64,000 nt of DNA from Sphingobium sp. AP50 (GCF_900109095.1 NZ_FNYZ01000003.1:290016-354015), one strand, 5' to 3'. Positions 17,447 to 26,571 are shown, counted from the first letter of the stretch. Numbers and translations are program-made. Notes: generated by a model from the sequence alone, not told the origin.

Positions 17447-18454
17447 TCATTCTTCCGGCATGATCCGGCCGTTGACGGTGCGTTCATAGCAACCATAGCC
17501 CGGCACCGATCCGTTCAGCCGCAGCTTCACCGACTGTTCCAGCAGGGCAAGCGTGGGCTCATCCGTGTCGGACTTGTACACGCCCACATATTGGTCGTTC
17601 GGCGACGTGAGCGAGGAATAGCTATTGCTGCTGTAGCCGACCGTCTCGATATCCAGCCGCCCCTTTTCATAGACGATGCTGAACGAAATCGGCTCCTCGT
17701 CGCGTGTGGCATCGTCGCACCGCCAGCCCATTTCCAGCTTGCCCGGATAGAGGCGGTCGCCCTCATAAACCACGGCTTCGGAGAACACGACCTTGCCGTC
17801 GCTGCGCGTCATCGCATCGAACAGCAGGAAACTGATGCCATTCTCAAAATAGCCCTGATGCCATTGATGGTTGAGCAGATCCTTATTGTCGCGCGGACCC
17901 AGGCTATGGTCCCGATTGGCGATCGTATCGATGTCAAAGCGATCCGCTCCAACCTGCAACCATCCGGTCACGCGCCCGATCTGCTCAATATGGCCGGCGG
18001 GCAGGAAGTCCTGCAACCCGCCGACCTTATGCAGATCCCAGATGTCCGCATCAGATTCGAAGGTAAGTTCATAGGTCATGGGCGTGCGCGGCCCTTCCAG
18101 CACCAACCCGTCCCGCATCGACTGGGCCGGCACCCGCCGGACGCCGCCTGCATAACTATAGGTCAGCTTGCGGCCCGGTTCGATGATGCGGATGGCATAA
18201 TGCGGCCCGCCGGGACCGTCCTTGGCGGCCCGGCCATTGCCGATCGCGCGATTGCCCACGACGCTGCCGTCCGGCAAGCGGACGATGGTGGTTTCCCGGA
18301 ACATGGTCAGGTCTTTGCGCCAGCGGCCAAGATGCAGCCAAAAACCCACGCCTGCCTTGGGATCGTCCCCGGCCAGCAGGAAATTCTCGCTCCAGTTGGG
18401 TGTGTCGGGGAAGGCCCCATCCCATGGATAATCGTTGATCGGCGGTGTCGGCAT
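17447..18454 (-). CDS. AttH/CrtC-like beta-barrel protein (paralogue 1 of 3)
   Basis: A 335-residue protein of a poorly characterised family with resemblance to the AttH/carotenoid 1,2-hydratase-like lipocalin folds (DUF7064/7065-like). It shares with two other proteins in this window (36647-37639 and 42857-43816) the motif RDxSxG, here in NRDHSLGPRDN, in the centre of the chain. No signal peptide is visible. The start at 18454 is preceded by CAGGAG. The gene is divergent from the lipoyl-domain gene, with a shared regulatory box at 18596-18619 between them. Function unknown; roles in hydration or isomerisation of hydrophobic substrates have been suggested for the fold. Confidence 0.72.
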   Translation of the reverse strand: MPTPPINDYPWDGAFPDTPNWSENFLLAGDDPKAGVGFWLHLGRWRKDLTMFRETTIVRLPDGSVVGNRAIGNGRAAKDGPGGPHYAIRIIEPGRKLTYSYAGGVRRVPAQSMRDGLVLEGPRTPMTYELTFESDADIWDLHKVGGLQDFLPAGHIEQIGRVTGWLQVGADRFDIDTIANRDHSLGPRDNKDLLNHQWHQGYFENGISFLLFDAMTRSDGKVVFSEAVVYEGDRLYPGKLEMGWRCDDATRDEEPISFSIVYEKGRLDIETVGYSSNSYSSLTSPNDQYVGVYKSDTDEPTLALLEQSVKLRLNGSVPGYGCYERTVNGRIMPEE

Positions 18455-18595
18455 GGCGAAACTCCTGGTCGAAACAGCGGCGAACGATGTCAGCCACAGG
18501 GGTTCGACGCGCGAACACAGGGTTCCACCCGCTCCTCTCCAGCTTCCCATCGGATCTTGTGCCGCATTTAGTGGCTGACACCGGCGCGCCTGTCA

Positions 18596-18619
18596 ATATA
18601 GTACGTCGGCATACGAATT
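18596..18619 (+). promoter_or_regulatory. Regulatory box TATAGT-N6-GCATACGAATT (site 1)
   Basis: ATATAGTA, five bases, then GCATACGAATT; the same two blocks with identical spacing are at 31642-31665, and a one-base variant is at 41886-41908 on the other strand. It sits between divergent genes at 18454 and 18736. On the minus strand the adjoining bases read TTGACA, a likely -35 for the AttH/CrtC-like gene. A MarR-type regulator is the likely binder (inference). Confidence 0.65.
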
Positions 18620-18735
18620 TGCACTGTCGCGCTCTTGATGACGCAATTTCGCTGGACGCAATCGGTACGCTAGATTACTTCATGGGTCGCATACATACGG
18701 TAATCAACAAATGTCGAACTTGGAGAGAGGTTTTC

Positions 18736-18966
18736 ATGGCTACCGAAATCATTCTGCCCAAACTTGGTTTTTCGATGAACGAAGGCCTTCTGTCCGAATG
18801 GCTGGTCGCCGATGGCGGCACGGTGACGGCTGGCGAACCGCTGTTCGCGCTGGAAAGCGACAAATCGACTCAGGAGGTTGAAGCGCCGGTCAGCGGCACG
18901 CTGAAAATCCTGAAGCAGACCGGCGAAACCTATGAAGTGGGGACCGTTCTGGGCGAAATCATCTGA
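18736..18966 (+). CDS. Stand-alone lipoyl-domain protein
   Basis: A 76-residue protein that is just one biotinyl/lipoyl-attachment domain. The lipoylated Lys is K43 in ESDKST and the flanking sheet residues are intact. In 2-oxoacid dehydrogenase complexes this domain is normally the N-terminal part of E2 and swings acyl groups between E1, E2 and E3. Here the E2 core encoded at 44495-45187 has no lipoyl domain, so the two may be a split E2. ATG at 18736 is preceded by GGAGAGAGG. It is followed 61 bases later by the BKACE gene. A role as carrier for another acyl-transfer system is also possible. Confidence 0.9.
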   Translation: MATEIILPKLGFSMNEGLLSEWLVADGGTVTAGEPLFALESDKSTQEVEAPVSGTLKILKQTGETYEVGTVLGEII

Positions 18967-19027
18967 TCGCGCTACGATCCGAACATAGAAACCATAGGGA
19001 GAGGCGTGTCAGGCGCCGCACAAGATC

Positions 19028-19960
19028 ATGAAGCGTACCGACAAGGTCATCATCACCTGCGCCGTCACGGGCTCGATCCACACGCCCAGCATGTCCCCCC
19101 ATCTGCCGATCACGCCGGATCAGATCGCCGCAGATGCCATCGCCGCCGCACAAGCCGGCGCCGCGATGCTCCATCTGCATGCCCGCAATCCGGAAACCGG
19201 TCAGCCATCGCAGGACCCGGCCCTGTTCGCGCAATTCCTGCCCCGCATCAAGCAATCGACCGATGCGATCCTGAACATCACCACCGGCGGGGGCCTGGGC
19301 ATGAGCCTGGACGACCGGCTGGCACCCACCAAGAAATTCAAGCCCGAAGTCTGTTCGATGAATATGGGGTCGGTGAATTTCAACATTTCCGGCGCCGGGG
19401 CGAAGATCGACAATTGGCAGCATGACTGGGAGAAACCCTATCTGGACATGACGAAGGATTTCATCCTGTCCAACACCTTCGCCCAGATCGAACGGGCCAT
19501 GACCGAATTGTCGGACCAGGGCACCCGCTACGAATTCGAATGCTATGATGTCGGACATCTCTACAATCTGGCGCATTTCGTCGATCGCGGGATGTTGAAG
19601 CCACCCTTCTTCATTCAGGGCGTGTTCGGCATATTGGGCGGGCTCGGCCCGGACCCGGAAAATGTGATGCACATGAAATCGACCGCAGACCGGTTGTTCG
19701 GCGAGGATTATATCTTCTCCGCGCTCGCGGCGGGCAAGCATCAGATGCGCCTCGTCACCCTTTCGGCTCTGCTGGGCGGTTCGGTTCGCGTCGGGCTGGA
19801 AGACAGCCTCTATGCGGGCAAGGGCCTGATGGCGACATCCAACGCCGTTCAGGTGGCCAAGATTCGCCGGGTTCTGGAGGAACTGAGCCTCAGCGTCGCG
19901 ACACCTGCCGAAGCACGGGAGATGATGCAGACGAAGGGGGGAGACAATGTCGCTTTCTGA
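19028..19960 (+). CDS. BKACE family beta-keto acid cleavage enzyme (DUF849)
   Basis: A 310-residue TIM-barrel protein of the BKACE family, which condenses a beta-keto acid with acetyl-CoA and splits it into acetoacetate and a new acyl-CoA. The zinc ligands are H49 and H51 in MLHLHARNP, and the Glu in VGLEDSLY near residue 258. It overlaps the acyl-CoA ligase by 14 bases. The family can feed a CoA-free keto acid into CoA chemistry without ATP. The specific keto acid is unknown. Confidence 0.91.
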   Translation: MKRTDKVIITCAVTGSIHTPSMSPHLPITPDQIAADAIAAAQAGAAMLHLHARNPETGQPSQDPALFAQFLPRIKQSTDAILNITTGGGLGMSLDDRLAPTKKFKPEVCSMNMGSVNFNISGAGAKIDNWQHDWEKPYLDMTKDFILSNTFAQIERAMTELSDQGTRYEFECYDVGHLYNLAHFVDRGMLKPPFFIQGVFGILGGLGPDPENVMHMKSTADRLFGEDYIFSALAAGKHQMRLVTLSALLGGSVRVGLEDSLYAGKGLMATSNAVQVAKIRRVLEELSLSVATPAEAREMMQTKGGDNVAF

Positions 19961-21560
19961 CATTGCCGTCCCGCATGCCGGTGTCGCAGCAGGCTATGCC
20001 TTTGCCGAGGGGCCGACGCTGGACGATAGCGGCATGATCCTGCCGTCGGAATATCCCAATATTTACGCGGCGATCACGCCTGACAAGCCGGCCCTGATCT
20101 TCGGCCCACATCACTGGACCTATGCGCAACTCGATCGCGGCGTGAATGCCGCCGTGACCTTGCTCGCCGACCATGGGATCGGAGAAGGCGGCCGCCTTGC
20201 CTATATGGGCAAAAACAGCGACCTGTTCTTCGTCCTGCTGATCGCGGCCATCCGGGCGGGCGCCGTCATGGTCCCCGTCAACTGGCGCAATACCGCACCC
20301 GAAACTCGTTATGTCATTGATGATTCGGCCGTGTCGCTCATCATCGCGGACAGCGCCTTCCTGGACCTGATCGGGGAAGCCAATTCCCAGGGCCTGCCTG
20401 TGCTGATCGTCGATCAGGAAGGCCCCGATGGGCTGCGCGCCCGAATCCATGCAGCGCGCGCCGCAGAACGCATCCCACTCGACCCGCATGCCCCGTGCCT
20501 GCAACTTTACACCAGCGGCACGACCGGTCGGCCCAAGGGCGTGGTCACATCGCAATATGCTTTCGGTAGCGCCCGGCATATCGAAAATATCTCCGGCTTC
20601 TTCGCCGACTGGGGCGATGACGAAATCCTGTTGTCGCCTTTGCCATCTTTTCATATCGGCGGCATGTCCTGGGTCTGCACCGCACTGGTGCGGGGGGCGA
20701 CCGCCCATGTCATCGCCGATACCAGCCCAGCGGTCATTCTGGACAACTGCCTGGCGCATGGCATCACCCGCACCTTCATCGTCCCGACGCTCGTTAGGGC
20801 ATTGATCGGTGAAATGGACGCGCGCGGTGTTCGCGTGCCGACATTGCGCGGCATCCATTATGGCGCGGCGTCCATGGACCCGGCCCTGCTGGAACGGTCG
20901 GTCGACCGGATCGGCTGCCGCTTCCTGCAATATTATGGCATGACCGAAGTGACGGGCACTATGGCGATCCTGGGACCGGACGAGCATGATGCCAGCAATC
21001 CCAATCTGCTGCGATCGGTCGGACGCCCGTTGCCCGGCTTCAGCATCGCCATTCGCGGGCCGGATGCGCAATTGCTGCAAACCAACATGCCGGGTGAAAT
21101 CTGGGTCAAGGGGCCCAGCCTGCTGATGGAATATTGGAACAAGCCCGAAGCGACGGCCGATGCGCTGATCGACGGCTGGTACCGATCGGGCGATGGCGGC
21201 AAGCTGGACGATCATGGTTATCTGTTTCTGACCGACCGGATCAAGGACATGATCGTGTCAGGCGGCGAGAATGTCTATCCGGCCGAAGTGGAATCGGTCC
21301 TACGCGATCATCCGGCCATATTGGATTGCGCCGTGTTCGGCCTTCCCCATCCCAAATGGGGCGAGGGCGTCACCGCCGCGCTGGAATTGCGGCCCGGCCA
21401 TGACGTAGATGCCGAGGAAGTCATCGCCTTTGCCCGCAAATCGCTGGCCGCCTACAAGATCCCGCGCCGGATCGAGACGGGTGTTCCGCTGCCCCGCACC
21501 GCATCGGGCAAGGTCCAGCGGGCCATGATCCGCAGGCATTTCATGGATCAGGCCTCATAA
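19947..21560 (+). CDS. AMP-dependent acyl-CoA synthetase/ligase
   Basis: A 537-residue ANL-superfamily enzyme that activates a carboxylic acid to its CoA thioester through an acyl-adenylate. The P-loop is YTSGTTGRPKG, followed by YYGMTE, the hinge GWYRSGD with DRIKDMIVSGGENVYP, and the C-terminal catalytic Lys in ASGKVQR. It overlaps the BKACE gene by 14 bases and so belongs to the same transcript. It is the only acyl-CoA ligase in the window and is the likely entry to the CoA part of the pathway. Confidence 0.93.
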   Translation: MSLSDIAVPHAGVAAGYAFAEGPTLDDSGMILPSEYPNIYAAITPDKPALIFGPHHWTYAQLDRGVNAAVTLLADHGIGEGGRLAYMGKNSDLFFVLLIAAIRAGAVMVPVNWRNTAPETRYVIDDSAVSLIIADSAFLDLIGEANSQGLPVLIVDQEGPDGLRARIHAARAAERIPLDPHAPCLQLYTSGTTGRPKGVVTSQYAFGSARHIENISGFFADWGDDEILLSPLPSFHIGGMSWVCTALVRGATAHVIADTSPAVILDNCLAHGITRTFIVPTLVRALIGEMDARGVRVPTLRGIHYGAASMDPALLERSVDRIGCRFLQYYGMTEVTGTMAILGPDEHDASNPNLLRSVGRPLPGFSIAIRGPDAQLLQTNMPGEIWVKGPSLLMEYWNKPEATADALIDGWYRSGDGGKLDDHGYLFLTDRIKDMIVSGGENVYPAEVESVLRDHPAILDCAVFGLPHPKWGEGVTAALELRPGHDVDAEEVIAFARKSLAAYKIPRRIETGVPLPRTASGKVQRAMIRRHFMDQAS

Positions 21561-21584
21561 ATCAGAAGGTGCCAGCCGGCCCGG

Positions 21585-22361
21585 TCACTCCAGTAACCGG
21601 GCACGAATGGCCTCAAGAATATCATCGCCCAGCCCCAGTTCTTCGCGCAGGAAACCCTGCGCCGATCCATGGCGCTGCTCGACCGTTTCAAACATTGCAG
21701 CCAGATAGCTGGGATCAGCCCGCATGATCGGCTCCCATACAGCCGGATCGATCCCCTTCAGTTTTGCACCGAACGGGTCCTTCGCCACCAGTTCGCAGCC
21801 CCGCGCGAAGAAGCGGTCAGTCAGGGCGTAATCCTGCGCGATTATGTCACGGGACACGCCCAACAGGTCGAGCAACAGCGCCGCCGCTATACCAGTGCGG
21901 TCCTTGCCCGCCGCACAATGAAAGACCAGCGGCAACGGGCCCTGCGCGATCCGCAAGAACAGCTCGCGATAAGAGGGTGCCTGCTCATAGGCCAGATCAC
22001 AATACGCCTCCAAGATATAGGCACGCGCGGTATCGGCCGTCGCTCCCGGCTTTTGCAGCGCCATCGTGACATCGCCGGCGCTGGTCTGATGATCGCGCGC
22101 CCATATCTCGTAACTGGCCATGGCCGGCAGCCGCGATGGCCGCCGGTCGCGCTCCTGTGAAGACCGGAAATCGCAAATGACTTTCAGCCCGATCACGTCG
22201 AGCATCGCATGATCTTCGTCGCTCAATTCCGCCATGGTTCCAGAACGATAGACCAGCCCGCGCGCAACGGTGCGCCCGTCAATGGTTGGATACCCCCCCA
22301 GATCGCGGAAATTATGCCCGCCCGTCAGCGGAACGACTCGCTCCAGTTCCAGATCCGTCAT
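21585..22361 (-). CDS. Tyrosine/serine phosphatase-like protein (Y_phosphatase3 type)
   Basis: A 258-residue protein of the dual-specificity tyrosine phosphatase fold. The P-loop is FHCAAGKDRTG (CxxxKDR variant), and the N-terminal GGHNFRDLGGY segment is typical of the bacterial PtpB/lipid phosphatase group. It would hydrolyse a phosphate ester. It overlaps the flavodoxin-like gene by 4 bases (ATGA). In this setting a small-molecule phosphate, such as the product of the APH-fold kinases in the window, is as plausible a substrate as a protein (inference). Confidence 0.88.
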   Translation of the reverse strand: MTDLELERVVPLTGGHNFRDLGGYPTIDGRTVARGLVYRSGTMAELSDEDHAMLDVIGLKVICDFRSSQERDRRPSRLPAMASYEIWARDHQTSAGDVTMALQKPGATADTARAYILEAYCDLAYEQAPSYRELFLRIAQGPLPLVFHCAAGKDRTGIAAALLLDLLGVSRDIIAQDYALTDRFFARGCELVAKDPFGAKLKGIDPAVWEPIMRADPSYLAAMFETVEQRHGSAQGFLREELGLGDDILEAIRARLLE

Positions 22362-23017
22362 GCCTTGCCTTCCTGATTGGTCGCGGCCGGTGCCAACAAT
22401 GCGCCGGTGAAGCCGGGAATGCGTGCCATAGCCTCATCCGACAGGCCATAACGCGGCAAGGGAAATCCCAGAAAATGCGTCCGGCCGCTATCGGTGCGAT
22501 ATAGATAGGTGATGGTCTGGATCAGGCTGCCCCATTGTCCGCCCGGATGCATGAACGCCTCCCCCGCCAGCACATGGCCACCGGCCTGCTCCACCAGTTC
22601 CCGCACGATCCGCAGGTTATTCTGCCACAGCCGCCGACAGACGATATACACCCCGACCGGCGTCCCGGCGAACAACGCCTTCGCCTGATCACTTTCCAGA
22701 AAGGAGCGAATCGGCACGGATGGGTTATCGCCCCAGGTATTGCTGAACAACAGGACGGCGTCATAGCGCGCATCCGGGGCATCGGGCGGATCGAAGGCGA
22801 TCGGCACCATTATCCCCTTCTGCGCGCCCTGCGTCCATTTCTTCGACGCGGCAATGTTCATCGGACGCGCCAGCGCATCCGCCGGATCGCTCATGCCGAT
22901 GCGGCACAATGTCGCATCCCACCCGGCTTCAACGGCCGCACGTGCCGCCTGCGTGGCGGCCTTCTCCGCCTGCCCGGTCATCGAATAATAAAGGATCAGA
23001 CAGCGCATCGTCGGCAT
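22358..23017 (-). CDS. Flavodoxin-like protein
   Basis: A 219-residue protein with a flavodoxin-like alpha/beta fold. The N-terminal strand and loop YYSMTGQAEK resemble the FMN phosphate-binding loop, and a SNTWGDNPSVP segment lies near the second FMN loop position. It resembles proteins annotated as dialkylresorcinol condensing enzyme A-like or NAD(P)H-dependent reductases. It may carry electrons or reduce a quinone; this is inferred from fold only. The start at 23017 follows AAGCAGGG, 5 bases after the stop of the MaoC gene. It is the middle gene of a three-gene operon. Confidence 0.65.
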   Translation of the reverse strand: MPTMRCLILYYSMTGQAEKAATQAARAAVEAGWDATLCRIGMSDPADALARPMNIAASKKWTQGAQKGIMVPIAFDPPDAPDARYDAVLLFSNTWGDNPSVPIRSFLESDQAKALFAGTPVGVYIVCRRLWQNNLRIVRELVEQAGGHVLAGEAFMHPGGQWGSLIQTITYLYRTDSGRTHFLGFPLPRYGLSDEAMARIPGFTGALLAPAATNQEGKA

Positions 23018-23024
23018 CCCTGCT

Positions 23025-23879
23025 TTACGCCACCGTGGCAGAGCAACGGTCGAGCACCACGATGTCGCGTTCCACGGCAATGGCCCGGAAGCGCAATTGC
23101 CCTTCGCCTTCCTCGAAAAACTCGATGCGGATCGTCTCGCCGGGCATCACAGGCTTGCTGAAGCGCACGAACATGGATTTGAAGCGGGCGACGTTATTGT
23201 CGCAATAGGTGGACAGGATAGCCCGATTGGCCAGCCCCTTCGTGCACAGCCCATGCAGGATGGGCTTATCAAAGCCAGCCTTGCGGGCGATCGCCGGATC
23301 AGCATGGAGCGGGTTCCAGTCACCGCTCAATCGATAGATCAGCGCCTGTCGGGGCAATGTCGCGATCTCCACGACCCGGTCGGGCGCGCGATCCGGTACC
23401 GGTGCAGCCACTGGCATCGCGTCACCAAAGCCGCCTTCGCCCCCATTGCCGCGCAGGAACAGGGTGGAGCGGACCGTCGCCAGATGGGTGCCATCCGCAT
23501 CATCATAAAGTTGCTTGACCTGATGGAGCAGCGCGCCACGTCCCTCGCCCTTGTCCTCCACCCCGGCAACGCGATATTCGCCACGTACAGCGCCAACGGC
23601 CGGCAATGGGCTGTGCATGACCAGATCCTGTTCTGCGTGCAGAATCTTCACCCAGTCGATGCCGAATTGCGGATCTTGCGCCCAGAAGCCCGGATGGCAC
23701 AAGATATTGGCATAGGCTGGCAGGGAGCGAAGATCCTTTTCATAGACGAAGGGCAGTTCGCCTTCATCGAGCGGATCGGCGCCATAGCCCAGGCCAAGTG
23801 CGAAGACGATCGTGTCGCGCTTGTCATAAGGCTGGACGATCGGATCGATCGCCATGGTTTCAATCTTGCCCAGGTCCAT
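23025..23879 (-). CDS. MaoC/hydratase-2-type enoyl-CoA hydratase
   Basis: A 284-residue double hot-dog protein like the hydratase domain of peroxisomal multifunctional enzyme 2. The hydratase-2 signature SGDWNPLHADPAIARKAGF includes the catalytic Asp and His. It would convert a trans-2-enoyl-CoA into the (R)-3-hydroxyacyl-CoA. I chose ATG at 23879 because GGGAG lies 8 bases upstream; ATG at 23903 is also in frame but has no ribosome site. It heads the operon with the flavodoxin-like and phosphatase genes and is divergent from the second Rieske oxygenase. Confidence 0.9.
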   Translation of the reverse strand: MDLGKIETMAIDPIVQPYDKRDTIVFALGLGYGADPLDEGELPFVYEKDLRSLPAYANILCHPGFWAQDPQFGIDWVKILHAEQDLVMHSPLPAVGAVRGEYRVAGVEDKGEGRGALLHQVKQLYDDADGTHLATVRSTLFLRGNGGEGGFGDAMPVAAPVPDRAPDRVVEIATLPRQALIYRLSGDWNPLHADPAIARKAGFDKPILHGLCTKGLANRAILSTYCDNNVARFKSMFVRFSKPVMPGETIRIEFFEEGEGQLRFRAIAVERDIVVLDRCSATVA

Positions 23880-23928
23880 CCCCATCATCTCCCACAGCGC
23901 CATCTGGCTTCATATTGTTTGCAATCAC

Positions 23929-23947
23929 ATGATACGCTAGCAATCAT
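23929..23947. promoter_or_regulatory. Imperfect palindrome ATGAT-n-GCTAGC-n-ATCAT
   Basis: An imperfect 19-bp inverted repeat centred on GCTAGC lies 50 bases upstream of the MaoC gene. GCTAGCAT-like cores also occur at 30757-30768 and 37700-37712. It is likely an operator; the binding protein is unknown. Confidence 0.45.
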
Positions 23948-23968
23948 TTTTCAACAAGGCCAGCCTTC

Positions 23969-23991
23969 ATATGATATTCTAGCATACCATA
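23969..23991 (-). promoter_or_regulatory. Regulatory box, TATGGT-N6 form (site 2), overlapping a -35
   Basis: On the minus strand this reads TATGGT-ATGCTA-GAATATCATAT. On the plus strand the segment TAGCATACCATATTG is identical to one at 37750-37764 before the third Rieske gene. It abuts a plus-strand promoter: TTGACT at 23992-23997, 16 bases, then TATCCT at 24014-24019, upstream of the Rieske gene at 24080. That position fits repression. Confidence 0.6.
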
Positions 23992-24079
23992 TTGACTTGG
24001 CGGCGCTTCGACCTATCCTGCGGTGACATAAGACCGCCCATGAAGGCGCAGCGCCCCATCGGCATGTCAGGAGAGAAAA

Positions 24080-25483
24080 ATGGGCCAGCAGAGCCAGTTC
24101 GCGCCCGACTATCGGGACAGTCCAGCCCCCCTGTTTCAACAGGTGATCGCCGACGATCCGGTCGCGGCGCCTCCCGTCTTGCGCGAATATTCCGAAGTCG
24201 ACATTCCGGTCGCGCATGTACCGCGCAACCAGTATCGCAGCGCCGATTTTGCCGCGCTGGAAATGGAGCGGCTATGGCCCCGCGTCTGGCAATTCGCCTG
24301 CCGGGAGGAGCAGATTCCCGAAGTCGGCGACTATGTGCTATACGAAAGCCCCGGCGCATCGCTGATCATCATGCGTAGCGGCCCGGACGACATCAGGGCC
24401 TTCTACAATAGCTGCCTGCATCGGGGCATGCGCCTGTGCGCCGAAGACAGCAGTGTGCGCAAGCTCACCTGCCCCTTCCATGGCTTCACCTGGAATCTGG
24501 ACGGAAAACTGGCCCATGTGCCTGCGCGCTGGGATTTCCCGGACATGCAGGATGACGCCATGAACCTGCCCGAAGCGCGGGTCGAACGCTGGCAAGGCTT
24601 CGTGTTCATCAACCGCGATCCGGCGGCCCCGCCGCTACAGGATTATCTGGGCCATCTGCCCGCCCATTTCGCCGACTGGTCCTATGGCGACCGCTATCTG
24701 GCGACGGTCATGCGCAAGACGATCGACGCCAACTGGAAAACCTGTATCGAAGGGTTCGTCGAATCCTATCATCTGGCCGGCATCCATGCACAGGCCCTGC
24801 CCTTCGGCGGCGATGCCAGCACCCAATATGACGTCTGGCCGGACGATCCCCATGTCAGCCGCTTTCTGGAACCGACCGGGGTGATGAGCGACCAGTTGCC
24901 CGTTCAATTGTCGGAACAGCAGATATTGGATGCCGCCCTCTCCGCCGTCTTCGTCGGCGCGCAGGTGCCCGAACTGGAGGCTGGAACGAAAGCGCGCCAT
25001 TATATGGCCGCCGGCATGCGCGCGGCGATGAGCGCGGCGGACGGGGTGGATTATTCGACCCTATCGGACGCGGAGGCGGCCGACGCCATCCAATATTCCC
25101 TCTTCCCCAACATCATCCTGTTCCGCTCGCTCGGCTATCCCTATGTCTACCGCTTCCTGCCGGTACGGGGCGATCCGAACCGGGCGACCTTCGAATTCAT
25201 GATCTTCAAGCCCAAACCGGCGGATGGCTATATTCCCGAAGTCGAGCTTGTCGATCTGGGCGAGGCAGACAGTTTCGCGGGCGCCGGCATATTGCCACCC
25301 TGGCTGGGTGAAATCTATGATCAGGATGTGACCGGCCTGCGCATGTGCCAGCAGGGGCTGCGCGATGGCGGCGACGCCGACATCCTCTATTCCGCCTATC
25401 AGGAAGTCCGCATCCGGCATCTGCACCAGACGCTCAACCGTTATCTCAGCGACGATCCGGCCGACGCGCCGGGGCGACGCTAG
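24080..25483 (+). CDS. Rieske non-heme iron oxygenase, alpha subunit (RO2)
   Basis: A 467-residue Rieske oxygenase alpha subunit. The [2Fe-2S] ligands are C112, H114, C131 and H134. Iron ligands are H231 and H236, with D416 in YDQD as the likely third, and the bridging acid is E228. It is more distant from RO1 and RO3 than those are from each other. The start follows AGGAGAGAAAA. It is followed by an MDR reductase 29 bases downstream, and its promoter carries the shared regulatory box. Substrate unknown. Confidence 0.93.
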   Translation: MGQQSQFAPDYRDSPAPLFQQVIADDPVAAPPVLREYSEVDIPVAHVPRNQYRSADFAALEMERLWPRVWQFACREEQIPEVGDYVLYESPGASLIIMRSGPDDIRAFYNSCLHRGMRLCAEDSSVRKLTCPFHGFTWNLDGKLAHVPARWDFPDMQDDAMNLPEARVERWQGFVFINRDPAAPPLQDYLGHLPAHFADWSYGDRYLATVMRKTIDANWKTCIEGFVESYHLAGIHAQALPFGGDASTQYDVWPDDPHVSRFLEPTGVMSDQLPVQLSEQQILDAALSAVFVGAQVPELEAGTKARHYMAAGMRAAMSAADGVDYSTLSDAEAADAIQYSLFPNIILFRSLGYPYVYRFLPVRGDPNRATFEFMIFKPKPADGYIPEVELVDLGEADSFAGAGILPPWLGEIYDQDVTGLRMCQQGLRDGGDADILYSAYQEVRIRHLHQTLNRYLSDDPADAPGRR

Positions 25484-25512
25484 TCACCCCAATGCCAGTA
25501 CAGGAGTTTCCC

Positions 25513-26541
25513 TTGCGGACCGATATGCCCAGTTTCACGACGCCCCGCACCAACCGGCAGATGGTGCTGGCGCAGCGGCCAAAGGGCACGCCCCGTCCCG
25601 CCGACTTCGCGCTACGCGAAGCGCCGATCGCTGCGCCGCAGGATGGCAGCTTCCTCGTCCGCAATCTCTATCTGTCGGCCGACCCGGTCCAACGCGGCTG
25701 GGCCGCCAATCCGGCGCTGACGCCGCTCGACGCGCCCATGCGGTCGCTGGCCATCGGCGTGGTGATCGACAGCCGCGATCCCAACATCCGGACAGGGGAC
25801 GTCGTCTACGGCTTTTTCCGGTGGCAGGACTATGCCACTGCCAGCCGCGCCGACCTGCTTTCGCATATTGCAGACCCGCGCGCGCCATTGCCCGCCTATG
25901 CCGGGGTGCTGGGCATGCCCGGGGTCACGGCCTGGCTAGCCTTGCACGACATCGCCCCGCCCCGCGAAGGCCAGTCTGTCCTCGTGTCGACCGCCGCCGG
26001 CACGGTGGGCAGCGTCGTCGGCCAGATCGCGCGCCAAGCTGGCGCCCATGTCGTGGGCCTTACCGGCAGCGAGGACAAGATCACGCGCTGCATCGCCGAT
26101 TATGGCTATCACGCCGCCTATAATTACAAGGTCGGCGATCTGGCTGAAACGCTGGCCGCCGCGCGTCCGCAGGGTTTCGACACCTATTTCGACAATACGG
26201 GCGGCACGATATTGGACAGCGCGATCCGCGCCATGGCCCGCTTCGGCCGGATCGTCCAGTGCGGCACCGCCGCTACCTCCAGTTGGAACCCTGCGCCCAC
26301 GGGCCTGCGCAACGAACGCGAAATCCTGATGCGGGCGCTGACCTGGACCGGCTTCGTCATATTCGACCATGTGGATCGCTTCCCCGCCGCGATCGAGCGC
26401 CTGACCGAGATGCTGCTGGCCGGTCAGTTGAAGCATGACGAAAGCGTGGAAACGGGCATGGAGCGCATCCTGCCGACGCTGGAGGCGCTGTTCGCCGGCA
26501 CCAATAGCGGCAAGATGCTGGTCTATATCGGCGAGGATTGA
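25513..26541 (+). CDS. NAD(P)-dependent MDR oxidoreductase (CurA/prostaglandin reductase-like)
   Basis: A 342-residue zinc-free medium-chain dehydrogenase/reductase, related to enzymes that reduce the carbon-carbon double bond of enones. The Rossmann segment is STAAGTVGSVVGQIA and a second conserved region reads FDTYFDNTGG. I prefer the TTG start at 25513, which has AGGAG 6 bases upstream; ATG at 25525 is the alternative. It is co-directional with the second Rieske oxygenase. It ends beside a terminator shared with the convergent YCII gene. The electron acceptor substrate is unknown. Confidence 0.88.
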   Translation: MRTDMPSFTTPRTNRQMVLAQRPKGTPRPADFALREAPIAAPQDGSFLVRNLYLSADPVQRGWAANPALTPLDAPMRSLAIGVVIDSRDPNIRTGDVVYGFFRWQDYATASRADLLSHIADPRAPLPAYAGVLGMPGVTAWLALHDIAPPREGQSVLVSTAAGTVGSVVGQIARQAGAHVVGLTGSEDKITRCIADYGYHAAYNYKVGDLAETLAAARPQGFDTYFDNTGGTILDSAIRAMARFGRIVQCGTAATSSWNPAPTGLRNEREILMRALTWTGFVIFDHVDRFPAAIERLTEMLLAGQLKHDESVETGMERILPTLEALFAGTNSGKMLVYIGED

Positions 26542-26548
26542 GACGAAA

Positions 26549-26571
26549 GGCCCGCCTCGATCAGGCGGGCC
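26549..26571. terminator. Bidirectional terminator hairpin
   Basis: A 9-bp stem GGCCCGCCT / AGGCGGGCC with a 5-base loop sits between the convergent MDR and YCII genes; the YCII stop codon is in the loop and stem. It should end transcripts from either side. Confidence 0.65.
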
